The position numbers and the translations under genes were made by a program. From the NCBI GenBank assembly GCA_023451375.1, contig JAEXZS010000069.1:1-42885 (forward strand): a DNA stretch of 42,885 bases, in the 5' to 3' direction. Position 1 is the stretch's first letter; every line of letters starts with the position of its first letter. This document shows, in pieces, positions 42,762 through 42,885 of this stretch. The notes under the pieces were generated by a model. It saw only the letters and a list, made by a program, of their open reading frames with translations, did not search any database and was not told the origin of the DNA. The DNA is from Pseudomonadota bacterium (lineage in GTDB: Bacteria > Pseudomonadota > Alphaproteobacteria > Caulobacterales > Caulobacteraceae).

Positions 42762-42885
42762 GGCGCCCCCTTCCTGATCCCTCGTTTTGAGTGAGAGTCC
42801 GTTTCATCAAGGAGACGGATGTGAAGAAGAGCAGGTTCAACGAGGCGCAGATCATCGGCGTGCTGCGCGAGCAGGAAGCCGGAAG
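42759..42885 (+). mobile_element. IS3-family insertion sequence, left end
   Basis: The element begins TGAGGCGCCCCCTTCCTGAT directly at the disrupted gene's last codon, with TG as the usual IS3 terminus, and its first ORF starts 62 bases in. The right end and the target duplication lie beyond the window. Confidence 0.75.
42821..42885 (+). CDS. IS3-family transposase OrfA, 5' fragment
   Basis: The visible 21 residues read VKKSRFNEAQIIGVLREQEA plus Gly, the well-known start of IS3-family OrfA HTH proteins of the IS407 type. GTG at 42821 follows AAGGAGAC by four bases; the ATG two bases earlier hits an immediate stop. The gene runs off the window. Confidence 0.9.
   Translation, partial: MKKSRFNEAQIIGVLREQEAG

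Larger units (their letters stand above)
39660..42885. mobile_element. Left part of an integrative element at dusA
   Basis: From the dusA 5' junction rightwards: lower GC, integrase, DUF2075-type gene, IS3-family element. The far end is outside the window, so size and cargo are unknown. Confidence 0.7.

Overview
The window is high-GC, gene-dense bacterial DNA. Alphaproteobacterial housekeeping genes dominate: a ctaC-ctaD-ctaB-ctaG cytochrome oxidase cluster, a UvrB with a long N-terminal extension, TadE/TadG-like proteins, an XRE regulator just before metK, and M23 peptidase and pentapeptide proteins. The protein style and the dispersed palindromes suggest Caulobacterales, most likely Brevundimonas or a close relative. 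This is inferred from the genes; there is no rRNA or other taxonomic marker in view.

Layout. 1-3.4 kb: the end of a TetR regulator coupled to a membrane LytTR regulator, a lipoprotein, and an orphan cytosine-5 DNA methyltransferase. 3.4-7.3 kb: a ydbH-ynbE-ydbL operon for an AsmA-like envelope bridge. 7.3-11.1 kb: an M23 peptidase and a tadE-tadG pair. 11.4-13.1 kb: an XRE regulator, a strong terminator, a palindromic leader and metK with a TTG start. 13.1-17.5 kb: a pentapeptide protein, a gpmA/RibD-like operon and a phosphohexomutase. 17.5-19.5 kb: a palindromic repeat and a PadR-HAAS-DUF2807 envelope-stress operon. 19.6-24.2 kb: cytochrome oxidase structural and assembly genes, with no subunit III gene following. 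24.2-25.8 kb: two related HTH proteins pointing away from each other.

25.8-28.0 kb is the most unusual stretch. It holds a DpnI-family (Gm6ATC-directed) endonuclease whose 3' end has been broken by a one-base shift and by a palindromic repeat, a small upstream partner gene that may be DpnD/PcfM-like, and a divergent AT-rich gene with a HEPN-type RNxxxH motif. Together they look like a small acquired defence islet that is partly decaying. 28.0-30.4 kb: uvrB, with a striking AT-rich patch over its most conserved segment. 30.5-32 kb: a second PadR-HAAS module. 32-39.7 kb: an SLC13/RCK transporter, a tiny flagellar-rod-like protein, a DEAD-box helicase, an Mpo1-like protein, a secreted protein, a 3D-domain protein, a TauE/SafE transporter and dusA.

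39.7-42.9 kb is the start of an integrative element in the 5' end of dusA. It has a tyrosine integrase, then a PD-(D/E)XK plus P-loop (DUF2075-type) protein that is truncated exactly where an IS3-family element begins. The IS runs off the window. All similarity statements come from reading motifs and from memory of the families; no database search was run.
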